A DNA stretch of 64,000 nucleotides from Sphingobacterium sp. CZ-UAM (GTDB lineage Bacteria; Bacteroidota; Bacteroidia; Sphingobacteriales; Sphingobacteriaceae): positions 496,001 through 560,000 of the forward strand of contig NZ_MTCM01000001.1 of the NCBI RefSeq assembly GCF_002000245.1, written 5' to 3'. Positions within the stretch are counted from its first letter, which is position 1; every line of letters starts with the position of its first letter. This document shows positions 16,564 through 26,157 of this stretch, one piece after another. The position numbers and the translations under genes are program-made. The notes beneath the pieces were generated by a model. It did not search any database. It was given only the letters and a program-made list of their open reading frames with translations, and was not told where the DNA came from.

Positions 16564-17646
16564 TTGAAAGAGAAATCCTTTAAAGATCAATTATTGGCGT
16601 ATATCCACAACCGCTTGGATGCGCAGTATTATGAGTCATTTTTTGACGAAATGGCCGAGATGGATGCTGCAATTCTGGAATCATGGATCGCTGAGTTGCT
16701 GGATCAGGATGAAGGACAAGCATTACAACAGGTTCACTTACCAGATTTAAGCCTTGTTCATCGAAAAGTGCTCGATCATATCTATGCCCTAGATCCGCCC
16801 AAGCCCGCACTAATCCGGAGCATAAGCCCCTGGGTCTGGGCTTCCTGTGCCGCCGTTCTACTCTGCGTACTGTCGGTTCTCTTTTTGAAAAATTTCTCTA
16901 CCTCCATAGAGGACCAGATTACTTGGTATGAAAATAAAAATGCCTATACGATCTATGCTCAGCTCCCTGATAGCACCACTGTTATCCTTTATCCACAGGC
17001 TAAAATTGGATTTGAATATAGTGACCAAGGCCACCGCGATGTACAGCAGCTGCAAGGTCGCGTTATTTACAAGGTGCACAAAAACAAAAATGCGCCTTTT
17101 CAAGTCAATTACAGCGGATATTTGACCACTGCCTTAGGCACAATATTCAGCGTAGACCCCAAGGATGCCGATCATGTATTAATCAAACTAATGGAGGGCA
17201 AAATCTCTGTCGGATCAGTTACGGCCGATAGCCGAAATTTAATATACCTCCAACCAAAAGAAGAAGTATTGGTTAACTTAAAACTTCAGCAGATGATTAA
17301 GTTTTCGGAGCCCGAATTGACAAAATCTCAGCCTGCCCGTGTGGATAAGGAGCTAAGAAAACTCATTCCGCATCTAACCGCCAATGTAGAATGGACTAAT
17401 CAGTCTGTCAAATTTAATCAAACTAAAAACATTCAACTCTTACGAGTAATCGAAAGCCTTTATGATGTTTCGATTATATGCGATAATCCTGATTTACTCA
17501 ACAGTTCATTTACAGGAAGTTTAAATAGCAAAGAATCGCTAACCAATTTCTTGACCAGCTTCTGCCAATTGAACGGTTGTACATTCCAAGTGAACAATGG
17601 TATTGTCAACATCAGTAATTCGGGAAGAAAGGAGGACGAACAGTAG
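16564..17646 (+). CDS. FecR-family anti-sigma factor
   Basis: A 360-residue single-pass membrane anti-sigma factor. The cytoplasmic N-terminal 80 residues are followed by a membrane segment 'WVWASCAAVLLCVLSVLFL'. The periplasmic FecR domain spans about 115-220 ('ITWYENKNAYTIYAQLPDST', 'GTIFSVDPKD'). A C-terminal STN-like DUF4974 domain follows ('NIQLLRVIESLYDVSI', 'CTFQVNNGIVNIS'). The frame opens with TTG; the next in-frame Met would delete the conserved cytoplasmic start, so I keep TTG. It probably holds the upstream sigma factor inactive until the receptor signals. Confidence 0.88.
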   Translation: MKEKSFKDQLLAYIHNRLDAQYYESFFDEMAEMDAAILESWIAELLDQDEGQALQQVHLPDLSLVHRKVLDHIYALDPPKPALIRSISPWVWASCAAVLLCVLSVLFLKNFSTSIEDQITWYENKNAYTIYAQLPDSTTVILYPQAKIGFEYSDQGHRDVQQLQGRVIYKVHKNKNAPFQVNYSGYLTTALGTIFSVDPKDADHVLIKLMEGKISVGSVTADSRNLIYLQPKEEVLVNLKLQQMIKFSEPELTKSQPARVDKELRKLIPHLTANVEWTNQSVKFNQTKNIQLLRVIESLYDVSIICDNPDLLNSSFTGSLNSKESLTNFLTSFCQLNGCTFQVNNGIVNISNSGRKEDEQ

Positions 17647-17712
17647 GATAGAATCAACCCGACGCGGAAAAAATAAACCAATATAAATCAGAGTAATCAA
17701 CTGTAAACAATT

Positions 17713-20700
17713 ATGAAGCATATTCTAATCAAATTAATGCTCGTGGGATTGCTATTTCCATACTTTTCTGTAGGATTTGCGCAATCAAACCTGAGAGTAA
17801 ATGGTAAAATAGTAGACAACGACGGTAATACATTACCCGGCGCTACTATTGATCTTATCCACGAAAAGAGCAGTAAAAAACTCCACTTTGTGGCCGATAA
17901 CAACGGATTGTTTGTTTTAACCCCGCTTGTTGCTGGCGAAAATTATACGATCTATGCCCACCATCTCGGCTACGATACGGATTCTGTTAAGCATTTTGTG
18001 GCTACCGCTAGCAGCAAAAACACCGTGCTTATCCGTTTGAAACCAAACACCGGAATGATAGAGGAAGTTGTTGTCGTCGGTTATGGTGTTCAGAAAAAGG
18101 TCAATTTGACGGGCGCTGTTTCCGCCGTATCGGGAGAAGATCTGAACAATAGGCCCGCAGGGCAAACGTCTTCGGCCCTTCAGGGCATGGCCTCGGGAGT
18201 AACCGTCACACAACGTTCCGGCAAGCCGGGGGCTGACGGCGCGGATATCCGTATCCGCGGTATCGGTACACTTGGCAACGCGGCACCTTTAGTGCTGATT
18301 GATGGGATCGAAGGCTCCATCAATAATATCGACCCCAATTTAATAGAGAATATTTCCATATTAAAAGATGCCGCATCCGCATCGATCTACGGTTCTAGAG
18401 CTGCCAATGGTGTCGTGTTGGTCACGACCAAAAGGGGAAGTTCGGATAAAGTCGCTATTGCCTACAATAATTATTTCGGCTGGCAGTCGGCGACCAATAT
18501 GCCCAAAATCGTCAATGCCCTGGATCATATGCTGCTGACTAATGAAGCTTATACCAATGTTGGTGCAAGCCCATTGTATCCGGAGGATATCATTGCCGCC
18601 TATCGTAGTCAGGGTAATGGTAGTTCGGACGAGTATCCCAATACCGATTGGCAAAAGGAATCATTGCAGGGGAATGGATTTCAGCAAAGCCATTTTCTGA
18701 CAGTCAATGCAGGCACAAACAAGGTAAAAATGCTGACTTCGGTAGGTTATTTCGACCAAAAGGGGTTGACACTGAATAGTTCGTTTAAGCGCTATACGAT
18801 CCGCAACAACGTGGATGTTAAATTCTCAGATCAGCTTGCTGTTAAATTTGACTTTCAATACGTCAATCCGATCGTTACCTCACCCGCAGCGAGCATTGAA
18901 GAGCTTTTTCAGTGGATGAGCAGTATTCCTGCCAATCAATCCTTTAGAAATTCCAATGGTACCTGGGGACTAGGTTGGAATGGTAATAATCCCGTCTCGG
19001 CTGCTGCTGACGGTGGTGTTGCTACCAACAAAAGTCCATTTGGTAGTATCAACGCATCATTGATCTACAGACCCAAAGAATGGTTGACTGCCGAGGTCAA
19101 TTATGCACCGAAATATGCGACGCAGGTAAATAAGAATTTCCGAAAAGCAGTACAGTCGTATTTTCCCGATGGCACGCCGAGCTTTTCGGTCCCAGTGCGT
19201 ACAGCGCTTACCCAGTATAATAGCCAAGAACTTTTTAATAATATGCGAGCGACCCTTACGCTAAACAAGGATTTTGGCTCACATCAGTTTAAAGCGTTGA
19301 TTGGCGGTTCGCGGGAAGACTACAAGATTGATTACTCGCAGGGTTTTAGGGACACCTACGTTCTCCCTGACTATGAAGTGCTTAATGCGGGGTCGGCACT
19401 GAATCAGTCAGCTACGGGAAGTGCTTCCGAATGGGCGTTACAATCCTTATTTTCCCGGATCAATTACGTTTTCAAAGATCGTTATCTTTTGGAGCTCAAT
19501 GCACGCTATGACGGTTCATCCAGGTTTGCCAAAGGTAATCGTTATGGCTTTTTTCCGTCGGCATCTGCAGGATGGCGTTTTTCTGAGGAGCAGTTCCTAA
19601 CCGCATCCAAGGGCTGGCTTACAGAGGGAAAAATCAGGGCATCATGGGGTAAACTGGGAAATCAGAATATCGGGACCTATCCGGCTGTGGCATCTTTAAA
19701 CCTAGGTTCGTACACATTGGGCAATGGCATCGTCAACACGGCAGCGCTAAATGATATGTCCAATCCTAATATTACATGGGAGTCTACAGAGGAGAAAAAT
19801 ATAGGAATTGATCTTACCTTATTTAAGCGATGGACTATTACCGCAGATCTATACAACAGAAAAACCAGTGATATATTATTACAGCTGGACATCCCGCTCA
19901 TCATTGGATTGAATAAGCCTTATCAAAATGCGGGCGTGGTCGAAAATAAAGGTTGGGAACTCTCCATGGGCTATCGGAGTGATCCGGGCAAAGCCTTTAA
20001 ATATCATTTTACGTTTAACCTCTCTGATGTCAGAAACAAAGTGTTGGATATGCGGGGAATCAATCAGACTGGTCTGACGGTCAATCGGGAAGGCTATCCC
20101 ATTAACTCGATCTTTGGCTATGTTTCGGAAGGCTTTTTCCAGACGGCCGATGAAGTGAAAGCACATGCCACACAGTTTGGTACCTTGGCCCCGGGAGACC
20201 TCAAATATCGCGATCAAAATGGCGATGGTGTAGTTAATGAATCCGATAAGGTCATTATCGGGAGTACGATTCCACGATATACCTATTCGCTCAATTCCAA
20301 CGTCAGTTTTAAAGGATTCGACCTCAGTTTTCTGTTACAAGGTGTGGGAAAAGCCGACGGCTACCTCTATGGTGCCGGTATACAACCTTTTACAACGACG
20401 GGAGCAATTGGCGGAACGATCCGTGAGGACAATAAAGACCGATGGACGCCGGACCATACTGCGGCAAAATATCCGCGCCTGGCTTTCGGACAGAATAACA
20501 ATCAGCAGTCCTCCCAGTTTTGGATGAAAAATGCCGCCTACCTTCGGCTGAAGAATTTGCAGCTCGGCTATTCATTCCAGGCAGACCTGCTAAAGTCTAT
20601 CGGATTGAATAGGTTTAGGGTATTTGTCAATGGCTCAAATCTATTCAGCGTAGACAAGTTTTGGGATGGTTATGACGTCGAAGCACCTGTAGGCTATGGT

Positions 20701-20754
20701 AACTTTTATCCACAGGTAAAGGTGTATTCTTTTGGATTGGATATTACATTATAA
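17713..20754 (+). CDS. SusC-type TonB-dependent receptor
   Basis: A 1013-residue outer-membrane importer. A signal peptide (1-23) is followed by a carboxypeptidase-regulatory-like beta domain (about 28-110), the SusC motif 'VVVGYGVQKK', a plug domain (about 120-235, with 'VLIDGIEGSINNIDP' and 'SILKDAASASIYG') and a beta barrel ending 'YSFGLDITL'. It forms the channel beneath the SusD lid for a TonB-driven nutrient. Unlike the second SusC in this window it has no STN signalling domain, although a sigma/FecR pair lies upstream. Ligand cannot be told from sequence. Confidence 0.95.
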   Translation: MKHILIKLMLVGLLFPYFSVGFAQSNLRVNGKIVDNDGNTLPGATIDLIHEKSSKKLHFVADNNGLFVLTPLVAGENYTIYAHHLGYDTDSVKHFVATASSKNTVLIRLKPNTGMIEEVVVVGYGVQKKVNLTGAVSAVSGEDLNNRPAGQTSSALQGMASGVTVTQRSGKPGADGADIRIRGIGTLGNAAPLVLIDGIEGSINNIDPNLIENISILKDAASASIYGSRAANGVVLVTTKRGSSDKVAIAYNNYFGWQSATNMPKIVNALDHMLLTNEAYTNVGASPLYPEDIIAAYRSQGNGSSDEYPNTDWQKESLQGNGFQQSHFLTVNAGTNKVKMLTSVGYFDQKGLTLNSSFKRYTIRNNVDVKFSDQLAVKFDFQYVNPIVTSPAASIEELFQWMSSIPANQSFRNSNGTWGLGWNGNNPVSAAADGGVATNKSPFGSINASLIYRPKEWLTAEVNYAPKYATQVNKNFRKAVQSYFPDGTPSFSVPVRTALTQYNSQELFNNMRATLTLNKDFGSHQFKALIGGSREDYKIDYSQGFRDTYVLPDYEVLNAGSALNQSATGSASEWALQSLFSRINYVFKDRYLLELNARYDGSSRFAKGNRYGFFPSASAGWRFSEEQFLTASKGWLTEGKIRASWGKLGNQNIGTYPAVASLNLGSYTLGNGIVNTAALNDMSNPNITWESTEEKNIGIDLTLFKRWTITADLYNRKTSDILLQLDIPLIIGLNKPYQNAGVVENKGWELSMGYRSDPGKAFKYHFTFNLSDVRNKVLDMRGINQTGLTVNREGYPINSIFGYVSEGFFQTADEVKAHATQFGTLAPGDLKYRDQNGDGVVNESDKVIIGSTIPRYTYSLNSNVSFKGFDLSFLLQGVGKADGYLYGAGIQPFTTTGAIGGTIREDNKDRWTPDHTAAKYPRLAFGQNNNQQSSQFWMKNAAYLRLKNLQLGYSFQADLLKSIGLNRFRVFVNGSNLFSVDKFWDGYDVEAPVGYGNFYPQVKVYSFGLDITL

Positions 20755-20765
20755 ACTTGGCATGT

Positions 20766-22457
20766 ATGAAAACTCTAAATAAACTCGCGATATATATTCT
20801 TTCGATTGCAGCTCTCCTTTTGGTGGGGGCATGCGAAAAATACTTGGACAGATCTCCCTTGGATGGTCCTTCGGACGAAAATTATTTTAAAAATAAGGAT
20901 GAGTTGACCTTGGTTGTCAATGGTTTGTACAGTGCCCTGGCATTTCATCCCACGGATGAGATGCCTATCAACCTCACACTTGATGATGTGACCGATATTG
21001 GATGGGACCGTAATACCTCTGATTTACAGGCTGTGGGAAGAGGCGATCACGACAGCAACAATGGTTACATCCGGAATATCTGGACCAATTCCTATAAGGT
21101 CATTGGCAAATGTAATTTTATACTCGACAATATCCAGAAGTTGGATGGAAAGATGGACGCCAATCTTCAAAAGCGTTATAAAGCAGAGACACAGTTTATC
21201 CGGGCCTATGTCTACCAATATTTGATTGATTATTTTGGCGGAGTGCCTTTAGTGACGAGCGGCCTGAGCCTCGCGGATGCCAACGTCCCTAAAACAGCAA
21301 AGGCCGAAATTGCAGCATTCATCCTCAAAGAACTTGCTGAAGCGTCCGCTATCTTGCCGGTGAGCTATGGCTCGGCAGATGTAGGACGCGCTACCAAAGG
21401 AGCGGCTTTGGCCATACGGGCTCGGGCAGCACTCAATAATGGGCTGTGGGAAGAAGCAGCCCGTTCTGCCAAAGAAGTCATGGACCTGAAAGTATACGCC
21501 TTACACCCCGACTTCGGCCAATTGTTTACCTATGATGGAGAGGCATCCAAGGAGATTATTTTTGCTTTTCAGTACCTACGATTACAAAAAACAAAGACCC
21601 ACAGTGCTACGCGCGGATTTCTGTCGCGCAACGCACAGGGAACTTCCAACAAAATTCCTTCACAATCCGTTGTTGATAGCTATCTCTGTACCGACGGATT
21701 TGCCATTGATAAATCGCCCAGATTTGATCCTAAAAAACCATTCGCCAATCGGGATCCGCGTCTGGGGTATACCATTGCACTTCCCGGCAGCACGTTTTTT
21801 GGTTTTCAGTTTGAGACCCATAAGGATAGCATAACCTGCTGGAACTACACCTACAATACTTCTTCGGCAGTACGCATCCAAAATCAGGACGCGATCAATG
21901 CCTATGCGACCTTTTCTGGTTATTGCTGGAAAAAATATGTCGATATCAAAGACAAGGACTTTACCATGGAATCGGAGTTAAATATTATTCAGAGCCGGTA
22001 TGCCGAAGTGTTGTTGATATATGCCGAGGCGATGATCGAAAGTAATAAGATCGACCAAACGGTGTATGATGCGATCAACAGTATTCGGCAGCGTCCTAGC
22101 GTTGACATGCCAGCAATTCCTAGCGGTAAAACGCAAATGGAGCTGCGCGAGATCGTACGCAAAGAAAGACTTTATGAATTGGCCAATGAGGGTTTTCGTC
22201 TGGTCGATTTGAGACGTTGGAAACTGGCCGATAAATTCATGAATTCGACTTTCTATGGCCGCATTCCAAGAGGTTTGTTGGCCAATGCGCCGACGATCGA
22301 TGCAGATAGTTACGTGGATTATAAAAATGTTGCTAATCAGAAAGACATGCGGGTCATCGAGCTCCGCAAGTTCGATCCCAACAAGAATTACCTTTGGCCG
22401 ATCCCGAATATTGAAATTGTAACCAATAAAAACCTGGAACAAAATCCAGGCTATTAA
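20766..22457 (+). CDS. SusD-family nutrient-binding lipoprotein
   Basis: A surface lipoprotein of about 563 residues that caps the SusC channel. I choose the ATG at 20766, not the TTG nine bases earlier, because it gives a standard lipoprotein signal with lipobox VGAC. The usual SusD elements follow: 'YLDRSPLDGPSDENYF' at the mature start, TPR-like helices ('FIRAYVYQYLIDYFGGVPL'), and the C-terminal SusD block 'IVRKERLYELANEGFR' / 'DLRRWK' and 'LWPIPNIEI'. It lies 11 bases after SusC and 6 before the first flavoprotein gene. Confidence 0.94.
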   Translation: MKTLNKLAIYILSIAALLLVGACEKYLDRSPLDGPSDENYFKNKDELTLVVNGLYSALAFHPTDEMPINLTLDDVTDIGWDRNTSDLQAVGRGDHDSNNGYIRNIWTNSYKVIGKCNFILDNIQKLDGKMDANLQKRYKAETQFIRAYVYQYLIDYFGGVPLVTSGLSLADANVPKTAKAEIAAFILKELAEASAILPVSYGSADVGRATKGAALAIRARAALNNGLWEEAARSAKEVMDLKVYALHPDFGQLFTYDGEASKEIIFAFQYLRLQKTKTHSATRGFLSRNAQGTSNKIPSQSVVDSYLCTDGFAIDKSPRFDPKKPFANRDPRLGYTIALPGSTFFGFQFETHKDSITCWNYTYNTSSAVRIQNQDAINAYATFSGYCWKKYVDIKDKDFTMESELNIIQSRYAEVLLIYAEAMIESNKIDQTVYDAINSIRQRPSVDMPAIPSGKTQMELREIVRKERLYELANEGFRLVDLRRWKLADKFMNSTFYGRIPRGLLANAPTIDADSYVDYKNVANQKDMRVIELRKFDPNKNYLWPIPNIEIVTNKNLEQNPGY

Positions 22458-22463
22458 ATCCTA

Positions 22464-24470
22464 ATGATGATGAGAAAAACACTTTTAATGACCATTGGCC
22501 TTTTGACTATGTTTTGGCATTTAGTCAAAGGGCAGACCGACAGACAGGTGGATCTATGTATCTATGGTGCCACCTCAGCCGGTGTAATAGCCGCCTACAC
22601 CGCTTCTCAGGCCGGAAAATCGGTGTTACTGATTGATCCGGGCACACGGGTAGGTGGGCTCAGTTCTGGCGGATTGGGGCAGACGGATATCGGGAATAAA
22701 TATGTCGTCACCGGGCTCGCCCTTGATTTTTACCGAAAAATGGGCAAGCACTATGGCAGTTTTGAACAATGGGTTTTTGAACCCAAGGTAGCGGAATCAA
22801 TTTTTAAGGGCTATCTGGCACATGCGGGCACACAAACACTGATGGGGCATCGTTTGACAGGCGTAGAGACGGCGCATCGTTCCATCAAAAGCATAACCCT
22901 GCTTCCGAGTGAAAGCAGGGAAGGCAAAAATATAACCGTTACAGCCAACGTCTTTATGGACTGTAGCTATGAGGGCGATCTTATGGCCAAAGCTGGCGTG
23001 TCCTTCCACGTGGGGCGGGAGTCGAATAGCACTTATGGCGAAACCATTAACGGGGTGCAATTGCTTGATGGCCATCAGTTTCCGGACGGTGTAGATCCTT
23101 ATAAGATAAAAGGTGATCCCGGGAGCGGTATTTTATGGGGGATCAATACGGGGCCTTTAAAAGAAAACGGAACGGGAGACGCCAAGGTTCAAGCCTATAA
23201 TTATCGGATCACATTGACCAATGTCCCTGAAAACAGAATAGCAATCACCAAACCCCACAATTACGACGCAACCAAATATGAACTCTTAAAGCGGCAAAAG
23301 GAGATACAGCCCTGGAAGAGTATCCAGGACGTATTTATCTGGAGTCTTATGCCCAATGGAAAGACTGATATCAATAACAGAAATGGATTTTCAACAGATA
23401 TGATTGGCATGAACTGGCATTATCCCGAAGCTGATTTTTTCGAACGGAAAGAGATTATCCAGGCCCATGAAGATTACACCAAAGGCCTATTATATTTTGT
23501 CGCAAACGATCCTTCGGTGCCCGAGCCCATTCGAAGCGAATTCAAAAAATGGGGCTACCCCAAAGACGAATATCCTGACAATGGACATTGGTCACCGCAA
23601 TTATATATCCGCGAAGCCAGAAGGATGATCGGTGATGTCGTCATGACCCAAGACCACTGTCAGGGCCGGAAAGTCGTGTCCGATGGGGTAGGCTATGCTG
23701 CCTACACCATGGATTCGCACAATTGTGATCGAGTGATCGTCAATGGCATGGTTAAAAATGAAGGTAACGTTGAGGTTGGCGGATTTTCTCCCTTCCCGAT
23801 TTCCTACAGAGCGATCGTCCCCAAGAAAGAAGAGATCAATAATCTTTTGGTTCCGGTGTGCCTGTCGGCAAGTCACATCGCCTTTGGTTCCATTCGCATG
23901 GAGCCTGTGTTTATGGTGCTGGGGCAGTCCGCTGCTGTGGCAGCCTGCGAGGCGATTGACAACAAAATCGCCGTTCAGGATGTTGATATAAGACGCGTGC
24001 AAAAAATATTGCGCGACAACCCAAAGGCAGATGGCCGTCGGGCCGATTATATCATTCATGTAGAAGATAAAGATCAGGTTATGTTGAAAGGGACTTGGCG
24101 TAAATCCGCAAAAAAAGGTTATGGTATGAGTTATCAGGAAGCCGATAGCAGCCCGGGGACCATGGCCCGTTTCACGCCCGGCAAAGATTTTGCCGGTGGA
24201 AAATATATGCTGTACAGCTATTTCCCTAGAACTTCAGAGAGCCCCGCGAGCGGGACATTCATTATCCATACAGGGAAGTCAAGGATCGAAAAAACAATAA
24301 ATTTTAAAGAAGTCAATATCCTGGGACAGACCACAAGTACTTGGGTAGCGCTCGGCGAATATGCTTTTGAAAAGGGAAAAAGCAAGCCCTATGTTGAGAT
24401 TACCTCGGACGCAAAAGGCATATTGGCTGCAAATGCCATCTTGTGGGTTCCCTTTTCAGACCAAAAGTAA
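22464..24470 (+). CDS. Exported FAD-dependent oxidoreductase with C-terminal golvesin/Xly-like domain
   Basis: A 668-residue protein with a Sec signal ('LLMTIGLLTMFWHLVKGQ'). Residues about 28-500 form an FAD_oxidored-type flavoprotein: dinucleotide motif 'IYGATSAGVIAAYTA', 'DPGTRVGGLSSGGLG', and C-terminal cofactor segment 'SHIAFGSIRMEPVFMVLGQ'. Residues about 525-668 add a beta-sandwich ('GTWRKSAKKGYGMSY', 'GGKYMLYSYFPR') like the golvesin/xanthan-lyase carbohydrate-binding-like domain. It presumably oxidises a ligand brought by the neighbouring SusCD. No twin-arginine motif is visible, so the apoprotein would be exported unfolded. Confidence 0.85.
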   Translation: MMMRKTLLMTIGLLTMFWHLVKGQTDRQVDLCIYGATSAGVIAAYTASQAGKSVLLIDPGTRVGGLSSGGLGQTDIGNKYVVTGLALDFYRKMGKHYGSFEQWVFEPKVAESIFKGYLAHAGTQTLMGHRLTGVETAHRSIKSITLLPSESREGKNITVTANVFMDCSYEGDLMAKAGVSFHVGRESNSTYGETINGVQLLDGHQFPDGVDPYKIKGDPGSGILWGINTGPLKENGTGDAKVQAYNYRITLTNVPENRIAITKPHNYDATKYELLKRQKEIQPWKSIQDVFIWSLMPNGKTDINNRNGFSTDMIGMNWHYPEADFFERKEIIQAHEDYTKGLLYFVANDPSVPEPIRSEFKKWGYPKDEYPDNGHWSPQLYIREARRMIGDVVMTQDHCQGRKVVSDGVGYAAYTMDSHNCDRVIVNGMVKNEGNVEVGGFSPFPISYRAIVPKKEEINNLLVPVCLSASHIAFGSIRMEPVFMVLGQSAAVAACEAIDNKIAVQDVDIRRVQKILRDNPKADGRRADYIIHVEDKDQVMLKGTWRKSAKKGYGMSYQEADSSPGTMARFTPGKDFAGGKYMLYSYFPRTSESPASGTFIIHTGKSRIEKTINFKEVNILGQTTSTWVALGEYAFEKGKSKPYVEITSDAKGILAANAILWVPFSDQK

Positions 24471-24476
24471 GTCCAT

Positions 24477-26126
24477 ATGCAAAAGATAAAAATAGGGTTA
24501 AAGTTAGTGCTTGTCTTGGCTTTTCTGCAGGTAGAGGCCCAGCATTCGACCAAGAAGGTAGACGTCGTCGTTTACGGCGGTACACCGGCAGCCATCACCG
24601 CTGCATTGCAAGTAAAGCAGTCCGGCAAATCTGTGCTTCTTTTATCCCCAGATCAGCATTTGGGAGGTCTGAGTTCGGGAGGACTTGGTTTTACCGATAC
24701 CGGCAATAAAACAGTTATTGGTGGCCTGGCCAAAAAATTCTACCAGGATGTATATGACCATTACTCCAAGGAGTCGAGCTGGAATTGGCAATCCCGGGCC
24801 TCGTTTGGTAATCGTGGGCAAGGCACCGTCGCGATGGATAGTGCGCATCGGACGATGTGGATTTTTGAACCCCATGTAGCCGAGGACATTTTCGATTCTT
24901 GGGTGCGTGATCATCAGATTGATGTGGTTCGTGGTGCATATTTAGATCGGGAGGAAAGTGCTATCGTTAAGGACGGCACAACCATTAAGACCATTAAAAC
25001 GGTAGACGGAAAGATCTATGCAGCGAAGATATTTATTGATGCCACTTATGAAGGTGATCTGATGGCGCTGGCCAAAGTAAGTTACACGATCGGGCGGGAG
25101 GCCAACCACACCTACGGGGAGCAGTGGAATGGTGTTCAGACCGGAGTCTTTCAGCATAGGCACCACTTTATCGCTCAGATCAGCCCCTACAAGCGCGAGG
25201 GAGATCCGAGCAGCGGCCTGGCATTTGGCGTTTCAGCACAAGATCCCGGGCAATATGGCGCAGCAGATCAGAAGCTGCAGGCCTATTGCTTCCGCATGTG
25301 CCTGACCAATGATGCTCGCAATCGGAAGCCCTTTGCCAAACCTATTGCCTACGATCCGCAGCATTATGTCTTGCTGCAGCGTTTATTCCGCGCAGGCTGG
25401 GACGAAGCCTTTCAAAAATTTGATCTGGTGCCCAACCATAAGACCGATGCCAATAACCACGGTCCGTTCAGCACAGATTTTATTGGGATGAATTATGCTT
25501 ATCCCGAAGCAAGCTATGCCGAACGCCAATCCATTATCGAAGCCCATCGCCGGTATCAACAGGGCCTATATTATTTTATGGCCAATGACCCTTCGGTCCC
25601 AACAGCAATCAGGACAAAGATGGCCGAATGGGGGCTGGCAAAAGATGAGTTTAAAGATAATGACAATTGGCCTTGGCAATTATATATACGAGAAGCCAGG
25701 CGGATGCTAGGACACTATGTGACGACCGAACACAATATTCTGGGCAAGCGCAAAGTACAAGATCCGATTGGCATGGGCTCCTATACCTTGGATTCGCACA
25801 ATGTCCAACGCTATGTTACCAAAGAGGGATTTGTCCAGAATGAGGGCGATATCGGTGTCCATGTGCCAGCACCTTACGCCATTTCCTATGGATCGATTAT
25901 CCCAAAAAGCGAAGAATGTAGCAATTTACTCGTTCCGGTATGCCTCTCCAGTTCACATATTGCTTTTGGTTCTATCCGTATGGAGCCTGTATTTATGGTG
26001 TTGGGGCAGAGTGCAGGAGTGGCTGCGGTATTAGCTCTTGATAATGATGGAGTTGTGCAGCACGTGGATTACGGCATGTTAAAAAAACAACTGCTGGATT
26101 CGGGCCAAGTATTGGAAAAAAAATAA
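24477..26126 (+). CDS. Second exported FAD-dependent oxidoreductase (paralog)
   Basis: A 549-residue paralog of the preceding protein, 6 bases downstream. It has a Sec signal ('LKLVLVLAFLQVEAQ'), the motif 'VYGGTPAAITAALQV' and 'GGLSSGGLGFTDTG', and the shared segments 'FFMANDPSVP'-like and 'FGSIRMEPVFMVLGQSAG'. It ends after the flavoprotein fold and lacks the extra beta-sandwich domain. A paired long and short version suggests two sequential or side-specific oxidations of related substrates, which is inference. Confidence 0.86.
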   Translation: MQKIKIGLKLVLVLAFLQVEAQHSTKKVDVVVYGGTPAAITAALQVKQSGKSVLLLSPDQHLGGLSSGGLGFTDTGNKTVIGGLAKKFYQDVYDHYSKESSWNWQSRASFGNRGQGTVAMDSAHRTMWIFEPHVAEDIFDSWVRDHQIDVVRGAYLDREESAIVKDGTTIKTIKTVDGKIYAAKIFIDATYEGDLMALAKVSYTIGREANHTYGEQWNGVQTGVFQHRHHFIAQISPYKREGDPSSGLAFGVSAQDPGQYGAADQKLQAYCFRMCLTNDARNRKPFAKPIAYDPQHYVLLQRLFRAGWDEAFQKFDLVPNHKTDANNHGPFSTDFIGMNYAYPEASYAERQSIIEAHRRYQQGLYYFMANDPSVPTAIRTKMAEWGLAKDEFKDNDNWPWQLYIREARRMLGHYVTTEHNILGKRKVQDPIGMGSYTLDSHNVQRYVTKEGFVQNEGDIGVHVPAPYAISYGSIIPKSEECSNLLVPVCLSSSHIAFGSIRMEPVFMVLGQSAGVAAVLALDNDGVVQHVDYGMLKKQLLDSGQVLEKK

Positions 26127-26157
26127 TATATTGAAATAGAATTATGCTAGATATAGG

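Noticed and set aside
21978..22442. Minus-strand frame of 154 codons
   Set aside because: It is antisense to the conserved end of SusD.
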